From Streptomyces lycii (GTDB lineage Bacteria; Actinomycetota; Actinomycetes; Streptomycetales; Streptomycetaceae), in assembly GCF_009735685.1 (NCBI RefSeq), contig NZ_WHPN01000301.1:1-42265 (forward strand): a DNA stretch of 42,265 nucleotides. Direction: 5' to 3'. Each line of letters starts with the position of its first letter. Position 1 is the stretch's first letter. The position numbers were made by a program, and so were the translations under genes. Of this stretch, positions 1 through 8,273 are shown piece after piece. The notes under the pieces were generated by a model. That model saw nothing but the letters and a program-made list of their open reading frames with translations. It had not been told where the DNA came from and did not search any database.

Positions 1-30
1 GCACCCGCACCCGCACCCGCACCCGCACCC
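1..30. repeat. Hexanucleotide repeat (GCACCC)x5
   Basis: Five perfect tandem GCACCC units sit at the window edge, so the array may extend upstream. On the minus strand this gives five GGG tracts separated by TGC, which fits the canonical G-quadruplex pattern. Confidence 0.9.
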
Positions 31-226
31 GCCAGCGTCACCCCGGCACACGGCTCCCCGCACCGCCACGAACGGCCCGCTCCCGGCCGGCACCCCACTC
101 CCCCGCATCCGGCACACCCGCACCCCGCCCGCGACGCCCGAAGCCCTCCGCACCCCGTCCCCGACGCCCCCACACCCTCCGTACCCCGGCACCCCGCCGC
201 CCCGCCCGCAGTGGACAGGAGGCCCC
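31..226 (+). other. C-rich, G-poor leader upstream of the sugar importer
   Basis: No convincing gene is present. The plus strand is dominated by C with few G residues and little obvious secondary structure, ending in AGGAGG (217-222), the ribosome site for the lipoprotein gene at 227. Such C-over-G bias is a known property of Rho-utilisation sites, but no functional claim can be made from composition alone. I see no clear -35/-10 pair, so the promoter may lie upstream of the window. Confidence 0.4.
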
Positions 227-1606
227 ATGGCCGCATCCCCGAACCCCGCCCGTACCGTGCCGCCTCCCGACCTCCCCGGCGCCGGGCCCGGCCGCCCCCG
301 GCGCCGCACCCTGCTCAAGGGGTCGCTGGCCGGGGCCGGGGCGGCGCTGGCCGCCGGAGCGCTCAGCGGCTGCGGCTCGGCCGCGGCGGCGGACGACCCG
401 GACACGGTCCGCATGTGGAGCCTGTTCAGCGGCTCCGACGGCGCCCTGCTCACCGACATGGTGAAGGAGGTGCGCCGGGACATGCCCGGGATCGGCTGGG
501 AGCACACCGTCCTGGAGTGGGGCCCGCCGTACTACACGAAGCTGTCCATGGCGGCCGCCGGCGGGCGCGCCCCCGACCTGGCGATCGCGCATCTGTCCCG
601 GCTCCCCGGCTACGCGCCGACCGGGCTGCTCGACCCGTGGGACCTGTCGCTGCTGGCCGAGTTCGGGGTCGAGCGCTCCGATTTCGCCGAGCCGGTGTGG
701 CGCAAGACGCTGACGGACGGCACGGCGTACGCCATCCCGCTCGACACGCATCCGTTCGTGACCTTCTTCCACCCCGACGCGGCGTCGAAGGCCGGGCTCC
801 TGACCGCCGACGGCGCCCTCGACCTGGACGCCTTCGGTTCTCCCGAACGCTTCCTGGAGGCCTCGCGCGAGCTGGCGAGGGCGACCGGCAGGAGCGGGGT
901 CGCGTTCGGCTACGTCCTCGACTACGCCCAGTCCTGGCGGCTGTTCTACGGCCTCTACCGGCAGACCGGTGGCGTGTTCCGGCTGCCGCCCGGCGGGCCC
1001 GCCGAGATCGACACGGACCGGATGACGCATGTCGTCGAGTTCATGACCCGGCTGCTCGACGGCAGGGCCAATCCCGCACGGCTCGACTACGTCTCCGCGC
1101 TCGCCTCCTTCAACAACCGGCAGACCGGGATGATCCTGTCCGGCGAATGGGAGCTGCCCGCCTTCCGGGCGGCCGATCCGGAGGTCGGCGGCGCGCCCTT
1201 CCCGAACGTCTTCGGGGAGGCGGCCGTCTACGCCGACTCGCACTCCTTCGTACTCCCCCGGCAGAAGGACCCCTCCGAGGAGAAGCGCCGCAATGTGCAC
1301 CGCTTCGTCGCCGGGATGCTCAAGGCCGGGCAGCTCTGGGCGCAGGCCGGTCACATCCCGGCGTACGGGCCGGTGACCAGGACCGCCGCGTACCGCGGCC
1401 TGACGCCGCAGTCCGACTACGCCGCGGCCCAGGAGCAGGCCGTGTTCGACCCGCCCGCGTGGTTCACCGGCGCCGGGTCCGACTTCCAGACCCGGATGGG
1501 CCAGAGCCTCCAGACGGCGCTCGTGGACGGCACGGCCCCGGACCGGGTCGCCCGCGACATGGTCCGCAAGGTCAACACCCTGCTGGCCAAGCCGGATCCC
1601 GCCTGA
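227..1606 (+). CDS. ABC sugar transporter substrate-binding lipoprotein
   Basis: This 459-residue protein is a family 1 extracellular solute-binding protein that should capture a sugar or oligosaccharide outside the membrane for the two permeases that follow. The N-terminus has a twin-arginine stretch (RRRTLLKG, residues 25-32), a short hydrophobic segment and a lipobox LSGC with the lipidated Cys at about residue 49, indicating Tat export and lipid anchoring. AGGAGG lies 4 bases before the ATG. The gene is 22 bp from the first permease and no ATPase is encoded nearby, as is usual in Streptomyces, where a shared MsiK-type ATPase serves many importers. The substrate cannot be read from sequence; the convergent GH43 gene hints at plant-polysaccharide sugars. 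Confidence 0.9.
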   Translation: MAASPNPARTVPPPDLPGAGPGRPRRRTLLKGSLAGAGAALAAGALSGCGSAAAADDPDTVRMWSLFSGSDGALLTDMVKEVRRDMPGIGWEHTVLEWGPPYYTKLSMAAAGGRAPDLAIAHLSRLPGYAPTGLLDPWDLSLLAEFGVERSDFAEPVWRKTLTDGTAYAIPLDTHPFVTFFHPDAASKAGLLTADGALDLDAFGSPERFLEASRELARATGRSGVAFGYVLDYAQSWRLFYGLYRQTGGVFRLPPGGPAEIDTDRMTHVVEFMTRLLDGRANPARLDYVSALASFNNRQTGMILSGEWELPAFRAADPEVGGAPFPNVFGEAAVYADSHSFVLPRQKDPSEEKRRNVHRFVAGMLKAGQLWAQAGHIPAYGPVTRTAAYRGLTPQSDYAAAQEQAVFDPPAWFTGAGSDFQTRMGQSLQTALVDGTAPDRVARDMVRKVNTLLAKPDPA

Positions 1607-1628
1607 GCCGCGTGAGAGAAGAGCCGCG

Positions 1629-2594
1629 ATGACCGCAACCAGCACCACGAACGCCACCACTCCTCCGGGCGGGGGCGCGCCTCCCGAGCCGGGGGGCGTA
1701 GTCCCCCGCCGCTCCCCGATCCGCCTCCTCCCGCCCGGGTTCCTCCCGCCGGGCCTCCTCTTCGCCCTGCCCTTCCTGCTGCTGTTCGCCGCCTTCCTCG
1801 TCTGGCCCCTGGTCCAGGGGCTCTGGATGAGCTTCACCGACATCGCGCTGACCGGGCGCGGCGGCGACTTCGTCGGCACGGCCAACTACGCCGAGGCCCT
1901 GGCCGACGCCGAGATGTGGCGCACCGTCGGCCACACCCTGTTGTTCACCCTGATCTCGACCGTGCCGCTGGTCGTCGTGGCGCTGGTGATGGCGCTGCTG
2001 GTCTACACCGGGCTGCCCGGCCAGTGGGTCTGGCGGCTGGCGTTCTTCGCCCCGTATCTGCTGCCCGTCGGTGTCGTCGCGCTGCTGTGGCTGTGGCTCT
2101 ACCAGCCGGACCTCGGCCTGTGGAACCAGCTGCTCACGGCGTTGGGGCTGGACCGGGTGGACTGGCTCAGCGACCAGTCCGTGGCGCTCTGGTCGATCGC
2201 GCTGACGACCCTGTGGTGGACGGTCGGATTCAACTTCCTGCTGTTCCTCGCCGCGCTGCAGGCCGTGCCGGACCATCTCTACGAGGCCGCGGCGATCGAC
2301 GGCGCGGGCGCCTGGCGCCGGCTGTGGTCCGTCACGCTGCCGCAGCTGCGGCGGATCACCGGGGTCGTCACCGTGCTCCAGGTCCTCGCCTCGCTGAAGG
2401 TGTTCGACCAGGTGTACCTGCTCACCAAGGGCGGCCCGAACGGCGCCACCCGCCCGGTGCTGGAGTACATGTACGACGTCGGCTTCACCGGCTACCGGCT
2501 CGGCTACGCCTCCGCCATCAGCTACGTCTTCTTCGCGATCGTCATCGCCGTGTCGGTCGCCCAACTCGCGTTCGTTCCCCGGAAGGAGAGCTGA
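1629..2594 (+). CDS. ABC sugar transporter permease, MalF type
   Basis: This 321-residue integral membrane protein has an N-terminal hydrophobic helix near residues 40-62, further membrane segments, and the EAA loop (EAAAIDGAGAWRRLWSVTLP, about 219-238) that docks onto the ATPase. It matches the MalF-like member of the CUT1 carbohydrate-uptake family in length and motif placement. It begins 22 bp after the lipoprotein gene and ends 1 bp before the second permease, so the three genes form one operon. The first 35 residues are Gly/Pro-rich and probably cytoplasmic. Confidence 0.92.
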   Translation: MTATSTTNATTPPGGGAPPEPGGVVPRRSPIRLLPPGFLPPGLLFALPFLLLFAAFLVWPLVQGLWMSFTDIALTGRGGDFVGTANYAEALADAEMWRTVGHTLLFTLISTVPLVVVALVMALLVYTGLPGQWVWRLAFFAPYLLPVGVVALLWLWLYQPDLGLWNQLLTALGLDRVDWLSDQSVALWSIALTTLWWTVGFNFLLFLAALQAVPDHLYEAAAIDGAGAWRRLWSVTLPQLRRITGVVTVLQVLASLKVFDQVYLLTKGGPNGATRPVLEYMYDVGFTGYRLGYASAISYVFFAIVIAVSVAQLAFVPRKES

Positions 2595-2595
2595 G

Positions 2596-3525
2596 ATGGC
2601 AGTCCAGACGGGATTCCCGGCCCCGGCCGGAGCCCGCTCCGCCGCGCCCGGGCGCCGCCGGGCGGAGGCCGGGCGCGGCGGCGGGCGGCTCATCATCGGC
2701 GAGAGCCGGCTCGCCCGCCGGCTGGCGCTGGGCGCGCTGGCCGTCATGTCGCTGGCCTGGCTGCTGCCGCTGCTCTGGGCGGTGGTCACCTCCTTCAAGA
2801 CCGACGCCGACGCCAGCAGCGCGGACCACTGGGTGCTGCCGCCGGAGGGCTGGACGGCGACCTCGTACCGCACGGTGCTGGAGCAGGGTGACGTCCTGCT
2901 GTGGATGTTCAACAGCCTGGTGATCGCGGCGGCCGTCACCGTCATCACCCTGGTGGTCTCCGCGATGGCGGGTTACGCCTTCTCCCGGACGGTCTTCAAG
3001 GGGCGCAAACAGCTCTTCGCGGTCACCGTCGCCTCGATCCTGGTGCCCGGTCAGCTGCTGATCGTGCCGTGGTTCCAGCAGATGCTGACGCTCGGCCTGG
3101 TGGACACCTACGCGGCCGTGATCCTGCCGCAGGTGGTCGCGCCGATCATGGTCTACATCCTGAAGAAGTTCTTCGACGGCATCCCGCGGGAGTTGGAGGA
3201 GGCCGCCCGGATCGACGGCGCCGGCCACTGGCGGGTGTTCCGGTCGATCGTGCTGCCGCTGTCGCGGCCGATGCTGGCGGCCGTCGGGATCTTCGTCTTC
3301 ATCGGCGCGTGGAACAACTTCCTCTGGCCGTTCATCGTCACCAGCGATCCGTCACTGATGACGCTGCCGGTCGGGCTGACCTCGGTGAAGAACGCGTACG
3401 GCGTGCAGTACGCGCAGACGATGGCGTCGGCGGTGCTCGGCGCGCTGCCGCTGCTGGTCGTCTTCATGCTGTTCCAGCGGCACATCGTGAAGTCGGTGGC
3501 GACGACGGGACTGGGCGGGCAGTAG
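2596..3525 (+). CDS. ABC sugar transporter permease, MalG type
   Basis: This 309-residue permease is the second half of the membrane channel of the importer. Six hydrophobic segments can be followed, and the EAA loop (EEAARIDGAGHWRVFRSIVLP, about 201-221) is well conserved. GGAAGGAG lies just upstream of the ATG inside the end of the previous gene, indicating translational coupling. The gene is last in the operon; a strong hairpin (3542-3571) follows it. Confidence 0.92.
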   Translation: MAVQTGFPAPAGARSAAPGRRRAEAGRGGGRLIIGESRLARRLALGALAVMSLAWLLPLLWAVVTSFKTDADASSADHWVLPPEGWTATSYRTVLEQGDVLLWMFNSLVIAAAVTVITLVVSAMAGYAFSRTVFKGRKQLFAVTVASILVPGQLLIVPWFQQMLTLGLVDTYAAVILPQVVAPIMVYILKKFFDGIPRELEEAARIDGAGHWRVFRSIVLPLSRPMLAAVGIFVFIGAWNNFLWPFIVTSDPSLMTLPVGLTSVKNAYGVQYAQTMASAVLGALPLLVVFMLFQRHIVKSVATTGLGGQ

Positions 3526-3541
3526 CCCGCGGCATCGCGGA

Positions 3542-3571
3542 AGGTCCGGGGGCCGGCCGGTCCCCGGACCT
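3542..3571. terminator. Bidirectional terminator hairpin
   Basis: AGGTCCGGGG (3542-3551) pairs perfectly with CCCCGGACCT (3562-3571) around a 10-base loop. It lies in the 67-bp gap between two convergent genes, where it could stop transcription from both sides. There is no T-tract, as is common in Streptomyces. Confidence 0.75.
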
Positions 3572-3592
3572 CCGTCGTTCCCGCCCCGGGCC

Positions 3593-5014
3593 TCAGCCGA
3601 CCTCGACGGCGTCGAGTTCGGCGTAGTGCTCGCCCTTGCCGAGCCGGATCGTGTTCCAGCCGTCCCGCAGGCCGACCTCGACGGCGGTGTGCCGCCAGTT
3701 GTCCCAGCCGGTGTGCGGATAGGTGACCGCGCCGCCGGCGCTGCCGTTGACGGTCAGGGTGTGCGAGGCGGCGACGGGTGCTCCGCCGCTGAGGGAGCCG
3801 TTGCCGTACCGCACGGTCAGGGTGTGCGGGCCGGCCGACGCGGCGAACACGGTGAACTCCACGTGGCTGTCGGCGTGGTCGATCTTCCCGACCGCCCTGC
3901 CGTCCCAGGCGCCGGCGGCGTCGCGCACGACGGCGTTGTTCAGCGCGGCCCGCTCGGCCTGGTGGATGACCTTGCTGCCGCGGACGACGGGACAACCGTT
4001 CGCCCAGCCGAGGTCCGCGACGTACAGCATGCGCTTGGTGGTGGCCGCGTCCCAGCCGTGGAAGACGATGCGGTCGCGTCCGTCGGGTCCGGTGACGACG
4101 TCCTGCCCGCCGGGCCCGCGCACGGTTCCGTCGAAGGTCCCGGTGCTCATCAGGGGCGCGGCGGCCTTGGTGTACGGGCCGGTGAGGCTGTCGGAGACGG
4201 CGTAGCTGCTCTTGTAGCCGTCGCCGCCGTAGGAGGCGGCCGAGTAGAAGAGGACGTACCGTCCGTCGCGCTTGACGAGGGTCGGTGCCTCGATGACGTC
4301 GCCCTCCCAGGCCTGGTCCTGCCGGATCAGGCGGGTGGCGGGGCCGGTGGTGGCGGTGCCGTCCGCGTTGACAGGCTGGATGTGCAGCCAGGTGTCCCGG
4401 CCGCAGCAGTTGCCGTCGTTCTTCCAGAGCAGATGGCGCTGCCCGTTCTCGGTGTAGCCGGACGCGTCGATGGCGCCGCCCTGGTCGGCGGGGCAGACGA
4501 GCGGCCCGTCGCCGACGGGTTCGAAGGGGCCTTCGGGGGTGGCGGACCGGGCCACCCCGATGCACTGCCGGTCGGTGGCCCGGTCCCGGGCGGTGTAGTG
4601 CATGGTGAAGCCGCTGCCGTTGTCGAACACCTCGGGCGCCCAGACCAGGGGGGTCTCCGGCTTCGCCCAGTCCCCGAGCCGGGGCAGCGCGTCGGCGTCC
4701 GAGTACGTCCAGTGGACGAGGTCCGCCGACTGGGCCCGCTGGATGTTCCGGCCGTCGCTGTTGGTGGCGTACGCGTGGTACGTGTTCCCCGCCTTCACGA
4801 CGTCCGGGTCGGGGAAGTTGCGGTCCAGTACGGGACCTCCGATGCCCGCGGGCGCGTAGGTGCCGGACGACGCGGCGGCGGCCGGGAGTGCCTGGGCCGC
4901 CGGGGACGTCGCGGCCGGGCCCGTGACGGCGGCGGCCGCCGCGGTGAGCAGTACCGCGAGTCTTCGGGCCGGCCGCCGGGAGAGGCGTCCGGGTCTGCGG
5001 TGTGTCGCTGTCAT
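3593..5014 (-). CDS. Secreted glycoside hydrolase family 43 with C-terminal carbohydrate-binding module
   Basis: This 473-residue secreted enzyme probably hydrolyses arabinose- or xylose-containing plant polysaccharide. It has an Arg-rich n-region, an Ala-rich hydrophobic core and signal-peptidase-like sites before about residue 48. The five-bladed propeller signatures follow: NFPDPDVV (66-73, catalytic base Asp), GGAIDASGY (second Asp) and VIEAPTLV (catalytic acid Glu). The last 110 residues or so form a beta-sandwich resembling CBM6/CBM35 (AGPHTLTVRYGNG, WNTIRLGKG). GGAGG is 9 bases before the ATG. A perfect LacI-type palindrome at 5122-5135 suggests carbohydrate-controlled expression. Arabinanase, xylosidase and galactosidase activities cannot be separated from this alone. 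Confidence 0.88.
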   Translation of the reverse strand: MTATHRRPGRLSRRPARRLAVLLTAAAAAVTGPAATSPAAQALPAAAASSGTYAPAGIGGPVLDRNFPDPDVVKAGNTYHAYATNSDGRNIQRAQSADLVHWTYSDADALPRLGDWAKPETPLVWAPEVFDNGSGFTMHYTARDRATDRQCIGVARSATPEGPFEPVGDGPLVCPADQGGAIDASGYTENGQRHLLWKNDGNCCGRDTWLHIQPVNADGTATTGPATRLIRQDQAWEGDVIEAPTLVKRDGRYVLFYSAASYGGDGYKSSYAVSDSLTGPYTKAAAPLMSTGTFDGTVRGPGGQDVVTGPDGRDRIVFHGWDAATTKRMLYVADLGWANGCPVVRGSKVIHQAERAALNNAVVRDAAGAWDGRAVGKIDHADSHVEFTVFAASAGPHTLTVRYGNGSLSGGAPVAASHTLTVNGSAGGAVTYPHTGWDNWRHTAVEVGLRDGWNTIRLGKGEHYAELDAVEVG

Positions 5015-5045
5015 GCCGGGTTTCCTCCTGAAGAGAGGGGATCAT

Positions 5046-5107
5046 CCGGAAGGGAAGCCTGCCTGGAAGGGACGAGGTGCCCGGAAGGGGCGGTGTGTCC
5101 GGAAGGA
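5046..5107. repeat. Phased CCGGAAGGG direct repeats upstream of GH43
   Basis: Four copies of CCGGAAGGG, or one-base variants, start near 5046, 5062, 5081 and 5099, a period of about 17-18 bp. They lie between the palindrome at 5122 and the GH43 start codon, in the likely 5' leader of that transcript. Confidence 0.7.
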
Positions 5108-5121
5108 GTGGCATTCTCGTT

Positions 5122-5135
5122 TTACATCGATGTAA
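5122..5135. promoter_or_regulatory. LacI-family-type operator upstream of GH43
   Basis: TTACATCGATGTAA is a perfect 14-bp palindrome with a central CG, the typical architecture of LacI-family operators. It lies 108 bp upstream of the GH43 start, in an A/T-rich patch that stands out from its surroundings. The cognate regulator is not evident; the LacI protein in this window (35915-37015) has a different apparent site. Confidence 0.7.
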
Positions 5136-5411
5136 CGATCGGGCGGACCGGGCGGCGTGTCAATGAACCCGACAGGGGTTCCTTGCCGCGCGGGCACAGC
5201 CGCCGAGGATCCGGTGCACGGCCGGGCCGCGCCCCGTCCCGGTAGCACCCCGCCCGGGGAGCGCCCCCGGGAGCGCACCCGAAGCGCGCCGCCCCCGCCC
5301 CGTCCCGGCGTCGCGACGCCCGTCCGGGGCCCGGCTCCCCGCCCACCCGGACCTCCGGCGGCGCGGCCCGGGGCCGGGTGGCCGGGTGTCCCGCCGCTCC
5401 GGAGGCGCGGG
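5136..5411. other. Intergenic, no gene recognised
   Basis: GC-rich sequence between the GH43 promoter zone and the 3' end of the MerR-type gene. Several short GC inverted repeats could terminate the MerR transcript, but none is outstanding, and no reading frame here looks protein-like. Confidence 0.4.
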
Positions 5412-6164
5412 TCAGGCCCCGGCCGCCCCGCGCCGGCGCAGGTACGCCTCCAGCTCGGCCGCCCCGGTCAGCATCGACCGCCCGCGGCCGGACAGCCGTT
5501 GCCGCCAGTCGAGCAGCGCCGTCTCCAGCGGCTCCAGCCCGCCGGCCGCCCGCACCTGGGCGATCAACGGGGCGATCTGCTCCAGCGGATAGCCGCCCCG
5601 CCTGAGCTGGCGGGTCAGCCGGGCGTCCCGCGTGGCCGCCTCCTCGTAGACGCGATAGCCGGTCCGCGGGTCGCGGCGCGGGCGCACCAGCCCGGCGCGC
5701 TCCCAGGCGCGCAGTGTCGCGGGCCGGATTCCGAGCTTCCCCGCCAGCGGGCCGATGAACGTGCCGCCGGCCCCGGACACCGCGGGAGGTGCGGGCGGCC
5801 CGGAAGCCCCCGCGGACTCCAGGTCGCGCAGGGCGCTCTCCACGGCCCGGAGGGTCCGGCGGTCGTCCAGCAGCTGGGCGTGGCTCTCGTCGACGAGGCG
5901 GAACGCCTCGTCGTCCTCGCCCCGGTTCACGGCCCGCATGACCGCCGCCGCCGTGCGGTGGCCGTGGCCCGGCACCAGGGCGAGGAACGCGCGCAGGGCC
6001 GCCTCGTGCAGTGCGGTGTAGACCCGGTATCCGTGGGGCGTGCGATCGGCGGCCGGGAGGATGCCGGCCTCCTCGTAGTTCCTGACCGCCTGTGTGGACA
6101 GACCGTGCCCGCGCGCCAGATCAACCGGCCTGAGCCGATCGCCGTTTTGAAGGTTTCGCCCCAT
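5412..6164 (-). CDS. MerR-family regulator with two MerR DNA-binding domains
   Basis: This 250-residue protein has two complete MerR-type winged-helix modules. The first (about 12-75) carries LSTQAVRNYEEAGILP and HGYRVY; the second (about 136-200) carries IRPATLRAWERAGLVRP and TGYRVYEE. A helical segment separates them. Most MerR proteins have one such domain and dimerise, so this chain may bind DNA as an intramolecular pair. The layout may match the TioE family described from thiocoraline producers, but I am not certain of that assignment. It diverges from the esterase-family gene with 57 bp between start codons, pointing to joint control. Confidence 0.85.
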   Translation of the reverse strand: MGRNLQNGDRLRPVDLARGHGLSTQAVRNYEEAGILPAADRTPHGYRVYTALHEAALRAFLALVPGHGHRTAAAVMRAVNRGEDDEAFRLVDESHAQLLDDRRTLRAVESALRDLESAGASGPPAPPAVSGAGGTFIGPLAGKLGIRPATLRAWERAGLVRPRRDPRTGYRVYEEAATRDARLTRQLRRGGYPLEQIAPLIAQVRAAGGLEPLETALLDWRQRLSGRGRSMLTGAAELEAYLRRRGAAGA

Positions 6165-6221
6165 GGAGCGGACTTATCGCGGAAAAGTCTCCACCAAAGG
6201 TTCAACGATACCGTCGAAGGC
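6165..6221. promoter_or_regulatory. Divergent control region between MerR-type and esterase-family genes
   Basis: The 57-bp gap is lower in GC than its surroundings and contains the inverted repeat GACTT-N9-AAGTC (6171-6189), with weaker outer symmetry. This is a plausible operator for the tandem MerR protein. The downstream gene has only GAAGG one base before its ATG, too close for a good ribosome site, so a leaderless or short-leader message is possible. Confidence 0.5.
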
Positions 6222-7460
6222 ATGGCTACCGACATCAAGGACACCACCCGTGCCGTCGAGGCCGCCGCCGTCATGGGGCTGCTCCCCGCCCGGCCGCGGC
6301 TGCTCGCCCTGGGCGAGCCGGCCCACGGCGAGGAAAGCCTGCTCGAGCTGCGCAACGAACTCTTCCGGCAGCTCGTCGAGCAGGAGGGCTACCGGACGAT
6401 CGCGATCGAGAGCGACTGCCTGGCGGGCCTGGCCGTCGACGACTGCGTCACCTCGGCCACGGGCACGCTCGACGAGGCCCTGGAGCACGGGTTCAGCCAC
6501 CCCGACCTGGGCTTGAGCACCTCCGCGGCCAACCGCGAACTCGTGCGCTGGATGCGCGCCCACAACGACGGCCGGCCCCCGTCCGAGCAGGTCCGCTTCG
6601 CCGGCCTGGACGGCCCGCTGGAGATCACCCACGCGGCGAGCCCCCGGCGGGCCCTCACCGCGCTCCACGACCACCTCCGGGCCCGGGTCGCCGCGGACCT
6701 GCTCCCGTGCACCGGGGAAACGCTCCACCGCCTGCTCGGCGCCGACGAGAACTGGACCGATCCGGCCGCGATGACGGACCCGTCCCGTTCCGTGGGGCGG
6801 TCGGCCGGGGCCGGCCGGCTGCGGCTGCTCGCCGACGATCTGGTGGCTCTGCTCGACGCCCAGACGCCGCACCTGCTCGCGACGGCGCCGCGGGACGAGT
6901 GGGAGCGGGCACGGCTGTACGGGCGCACCGCGACCGGCCTGTTGCGCTATCACTACTGGATGGCCGACACCTCACCGGCCCGCATGACCCGGCTGTGCGC
7001 GCTGCGGGCGCTGATGATGGCGGACAATCTCCTCGCCGTCGCCGAACGGGGCCCGGCACTCGTCCACGCCCACAACATCCATCTGCAGCGGGAGAAGAGC
7101 ACGATGCAGATGTGGCAGGGGCCGGTGGAGTGGTGGGGCGCCGGTGCGCTGCTGAGCGCCCGGCTCGGCGAGGAGTACGCCTTCGTGGCCACGGCCCTCG
7201 GCACGATCCGGCACCGGGGCGTGGACACCCCTCCCCCGGACACCGTCGAGGGACTCCTGTACGCGCTCCCGGAGGACCGCTGCCTCGTCGACGCCCCGCG
7301 GCTGGCCGCCGCCCTCGGCACCGCGCCGCCCGCGCCCCGGGTGTCCCCCTGGTTCGGCTACGCCCCGCTGGACCCGGCCGGTCTGGCCCGGCGGGACGGG
7401 ATCGTGTTCCTCAAGGACCTTCCCCGGGATCCCCGCGACGCCGCGGACAGCGGGCGTTGA
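6222..7460 (+). CDS. Erythromycin esterase family protein
   Basis: This 412-residue protein is homologous to EreA-type hydrolases. Recognisable blocks are LLALGEPAHGEESLLELRNEL near residues 25-45 (the family His in AHGE), GYRTIAIESD (catalytic-region Glu) and NIHLQREKS with WWGAGALLSARLGEEYAFV in the C-terminal third. The start at 6222 is chosen because conserved homology begins here; the open frame upstream is GC-driven and overlaps the divergent regulator. Many family members in Streptomyces have unknown substrates, so macrolide resistance is possible but unproven. The divergent MerR-type neighbour suggests induction by a small molecule. Confidence 0.85.
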   Translation: MATDIKDTTRAVEAAAVMGLLPARPRLLALGEPAHGEESLLELRNELFRQLVEQEGYRTIAIESDCLAGLAVDDCVTSATGTLDEALEHGFSHPDLGLSTSAANRELVRWMRAHNDGRPPSEQVRFAGLDGPLEITHAASPRRALTALHDHLRARVAADLLPCTGETLHRLLGADENWTDPAAMTDPSRSVGRSAGAGRLRLLADDLVALLDAQTPHLLATAPRDEWERARLYGRTATGLLRYHYWMADTSPARMTRLCALRALMMADNLLAVAERGPALVHAHNIHLQREKSTMQMWQGPVEWWGAGALLSARLGEEYAFVATALGTIRHRGVDTPPPDTVEGLLYALPEDRCLVDAPRLAAALGTAPPAPRVSPWFGYAPLDPAGLARRDGIVFLKDLPRDPRDAADSGR

Positions 7461-7469
7461 AGGGCGGGT

Positions 7470-8273
7470 TCAGGCGCGGGCGGCGGCGTTGCGGGTCCGG
7501 AGCCGGAAGATCAGCAGACCGGCCGCGCAGAAACCGGCGCTCCAGGTGAGCCCGAGGGCCAGGTGTCCCCACAGGGCCGTGTCGGCGAAGGCGCCGCCGA
7601 CCCCGAACTGCATCGGGCCGAAGGACGGAAACCACTGCAGCACCGGCTTGTTGGCCAGCGGGTTGCCGATCGGGTTCTGCAGGAACGTGTCCATCAGCCC
7701 GCCCATGATGATCAGGAAGAACCCTTCGAGGTCGTTCTTGACCAGGACGCCGAGCAGCAGGCCGAGGGCTCCGTAGGTGAGGGCGATGACCGTGAAGCCG
7801 GCCAGGACCGACGCCCAGCCCGCGAGATCCGGCCGCCAGAACACGAGCAGGACGAGTGCGGCGTAGCCGGCCACGGCCGTGGTCACGAGGCCCACCGAGA
7901 GGGTCTTGGCGGCGACGAGGACGGACTGCCGGTACCCGGCGAAGACCAGGCGCCGGTCGAAGGCGAGCGTCTTGCGCACCGCGTCGAAGACGGCGAAGCC
8001 GGTGATCATGGTGATGGCGTTGAGCCCGGCGGAGATCAGGGTCAGCCGGCCGCCGTCGACGACGAGCATCTCCCCGGTCGAGTACAGCTTGAAGCGCAGC
8101 GACTCGTCCCCGGCCATGGCACTCATCAGCAGATACCAGACGGGCACGAACACGAGCAGCAGCAGCGCCGCCATCCGGTTGCGGGTCTGGTTGCGCAGGG
8201 AGAAGCGCAGGGCGGTCGGGAACTGGCCGAAGGCGGGAGCGGTACCGGCGTGCCGCGGTTCAGACGTTGACAT
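7470..8273 (-). CDS. ABC-2 type transporter permease
   Basis: This 267-residue membrane protein has about six hydrophobic segments, the first near residues 33-52 after a basic cytoplasmic start, and a late helix pair characteristic of ABC-2 permeases. It overlaps the ATPase gene by 14 bp and is the last gene of a tetR-ATPase-permease operon. It ends 9 bp from the convergent esterase gene, leaving no room for a dedicated terminator. The pair probably exports a hydrophobic compound, drug or lipid; the substrate is unknown. Confidence 0.88.
   Translation of the reverse strand: MSTSEPRHAGTAPAFGQFPTALRFSLRNQTRNRMAALLLLVFVPVWYLLMSAMAGDESLRFKLYSTGEMLVVDGGRLTLISAGLNAITMITGFAVFDAVRKTLAFDRRLVFAGYRQSVLVAAKTLSVGLVTTAVAGYAALVLLVFWRPDLAGWASVLAGFTVIALTYGALGLLLGVLVKNDLEGFFLIIMGGLMDTFLQNPIGNPLANKPVLQWFPSFGPMQFGVGGAFADTALWGHLALGLTWSAGFCAAGLLIFRLRTRNAAARA

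Noticed and set aside
1..30. CRISPR array
   Set aside because: Perfect 6-bp tandem repeat without spacers; no cas genes anywhere in the window.
38..1885. 615-codon open frame on the minus strand opposite the lipoprotein gene
   Set aside because: Arg/Gly/Val-rich translation without domains, fully antisense to a well-supported gene; expected from high third-position GC.
5157..6221. N-terminal extension of the esterase-family protein
   Set aside because: It would run through the divergent MerR-type gene and has only Pro/Arg/Gly-rich sequence; homology starts at 6222.
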